A DNA stretch of 33,637 nt from NCBI RefSeq assembly GCF_001653715.1, contig NZ_LWHQ01000092.1, positions 16,728 to 50,364 on the forward strand. Direction: 5' to 3'. Position 1 is the first letter of the stretch; each line of letters starts with the position of its first letter. The stretch is from Methylobacterium platani (lineage in GTDB: Bacteria > Pseudomonadota > Alphaproteobacteria > Rhizobiales > Beijerinckiaceae). The position numbers were made by a program, and so were the translations under genes. Shown in pieces: positions 32,690 to 33,637 of the stretch. Below the pieces are notes generated by a model. That model did no database searches, had not been told where the DNA came from, and was given only the letters and a program-made list of their open reading frames with translations.

Positions 32690-33370
32690 TCACGCTCCGT
32701 GGAACACCGTGTAGGCTGCCACCGGCTCGCGATCGGCCCGCAGGCCGTTCACCGGCTCGTCCGGGTCGGCATGGCCCAGCGCCATCCCGCACACCACCAT
32801 CTCGCTCTCCGGGATGCCGAGCTGGCGCCGCACCACGCCCGGATAGCTCGCGATCGCCGCCTGCGGGCAGGTATCGAGGCCGCGGCCGCGGGCGGCGATC
32901 ATCAGGGTCTGCAGGAACATGCCGTAATCGAGCCAGCTGCCCTGCTCCATGTCGCGGTCGATGGTGAAGACGAGGCCGACGGGAGCGCCGAAGAAGGTGA
33001 AGTTGCGGCCCATCTGGCGCTTGGCGCCCTCGCGGTCGCCCTTCGCGATCCCGGCAAGGCCGTAGAGCTGCCAGCCGAGCGTCCGGCGCCGGCCGAGATA
33101 AGGATCGCGCCAGTTGACGGGATAGTATTCGTATTCCCGCGCCTCCGGCTCCTCGCCCTCGTGGGCGTCCGACAGCGCCGCGGTGAGGCGCCCGAGCGCC
33201 GCCCCGGTGACGACGTGGACCTTCCAGGGCTGGATGTTGCTGCCGCTCGGCGCCCGGCCGGCCAGCGCGATCAGCTCGCGGATCGTCGCGTCCGGCACCG
33301 GGTCCGGCCGGTAGCCCCGGACGCTGCGGCGGCTGGCGATCGCCTCGTCGACGGCGTTGCGCTCTGTCAT
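32690..33370 (-). CDS. Nitroreductase family FMN oxidoreductase
   Basis: A 226-residue flavoprotein using NAD(P)H. Seen: the N-terminal FMN-binding arginine block ASRRSVRGYRPDPVP, the conserved APSGSNIQPWKVHVV, the middle YGLAGIAKGDREGAKRQMGR, the FMN-contacting stretch DYGMFLQTLMIAARGRGLDT with CPQAAIASYP, and the C-terminal MVVCGMALGHADPDEPVNGL. These match the nitrobenzoate/nitroreductase-like branch; the natural substrate is unknown. The ATG at 33370 has GGGAGGA upstream, deciding against the longer open frame. It is apparently a single-gene transcript. Confidence 0.93.
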   Translation of the reverse strand: MTERNAVDEAIASRRSVRGYRPDPVPDATIRELIALAGRAPSGSNIQPWKVHVVTGAALGRLTAALSDAHEGEEPEAREYEYYPVNWRDPYLGRRRTLGWQLYGLAGIAKGDREGAKRQMGRNFTFFGAPVGLVFTIDRDMEQGSWLDYGMFLQTLMIAARGRGLDTCPQAAIASYPGVVRRQLGIPESEMVVCGMALGHADPDEPVNGLRADREPVAAYTVFHGA

Positions 33371-33637
33371 GCGGTCGTCCTCCCGGGCCCACTCTAAGCA
33401 GATTTCGTCGAAGTGGTTACCGGTTCGGCGCCAAAAATCTGCGACAAAACAAGAGCCTACGCGGGCGAAGCGTTGGCCTGCCCACGGTCCACGACACCGC
33501 GACCTCGGCCCGACCATAAGGGCGGACGATCCTCGTGAGCCTCCCCCTTTCCCGGACGACTGAAACGACGTGGAAGGAGATCCGGGATCCAGCGGAAAAA
33601 GTGCCGCGAAGCGGCTCGATAGTCTGCAGCGTTGCAG
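33371..33637. other. Right edge, upstream region of the nitroreductase gene
   Basis: 267 bp with no convincing gene. It presumably contains the nitroreductase promoter; a patch of lower GC (33400-33450) with CAAAAATCTGCGACAAAACA is the most likely place, but no clear -35/-10 pair is assigned. Confidence 0.35.

Overview
The window is a very GC-rich chromosome segment with overwhelmingly G/C third codon positions, 4-bp ATGA/GTGA gene overlaps and gene content that point to an alphaproteobacterium of the Methylobacterium/Methylorubrum type (inference from composition and gene families: ChvE-GguAB sugar importer, FAT GUY response regulator, YoaK/DUF1275, DUF6502/DUF5666, RopB-like porin). No rRNA, tRNA, CRISPR or phage module was seen.

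Layout. 1-784: remnant of an IS481-type element with a damaged 5' end. Its stop codon coincides with the stop of a leftward secreted protein (781-1986), which is preceded by a small gene that looks broken by one missing base in an A tract (1997-2316). 2737-4422: methyl-accepting chemotaxis protein. 4744-9868: a leftward operon of OmpR-type regulator, histidine kinase and glnE, all joined by 4-bp overlaps. 10311-12276: YoaK-like membrane protein, FAT GUY single-domain receiver and a PNPOx-like flavoprotein, all leftward. 12376-14167: SCO-like thioredoxin-fold protein and a BKACE (DUF849) enzyme, rightward. 14172-17848: lytic transglycosylase, then a Tat-exported glycine-rich DUF5666 protein coupled to a DUF6502 protein. 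18038-19356: two very small membrane proteins and a beta-barrel porin. 19463-20439: a two-gene unit resembling a toxin-antitoxin pair whose nucleotidyltransferase-like gene carries an in-frame amber codon. 20640-22625: aroQ, a small exported protein and a cysteine-rich LysR regulator. 22774-30633: a sugar uptake and oxidation locus. 30744-33370: an acyl-CoA synthetase and a nitroreductase.

How genes work together. The sugar locus is coherent: ChvE-GguA-GguB imports an aldose, GalM interconverts its anomers, the SDR probably oxidises it at C1 to a lactone, the SMP-30 protein opens the lactone, and the divergent FadR-type GntR protein probably controls both arms. Downstream dehydratase genes are not in this window.

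The most interesting unreported-looking signal is in the 189-bp gap between the divergent DUF6502-DUF5666 operon and the small membrane protein operon. It holds three 17-bp inverted repeats (GTGG...CCAC), one of which fills the spacer of a good sigma-70-like promoter while the next starts at its predicted transcription start. This looks like a self-contained regulatory circuit of unknown function.
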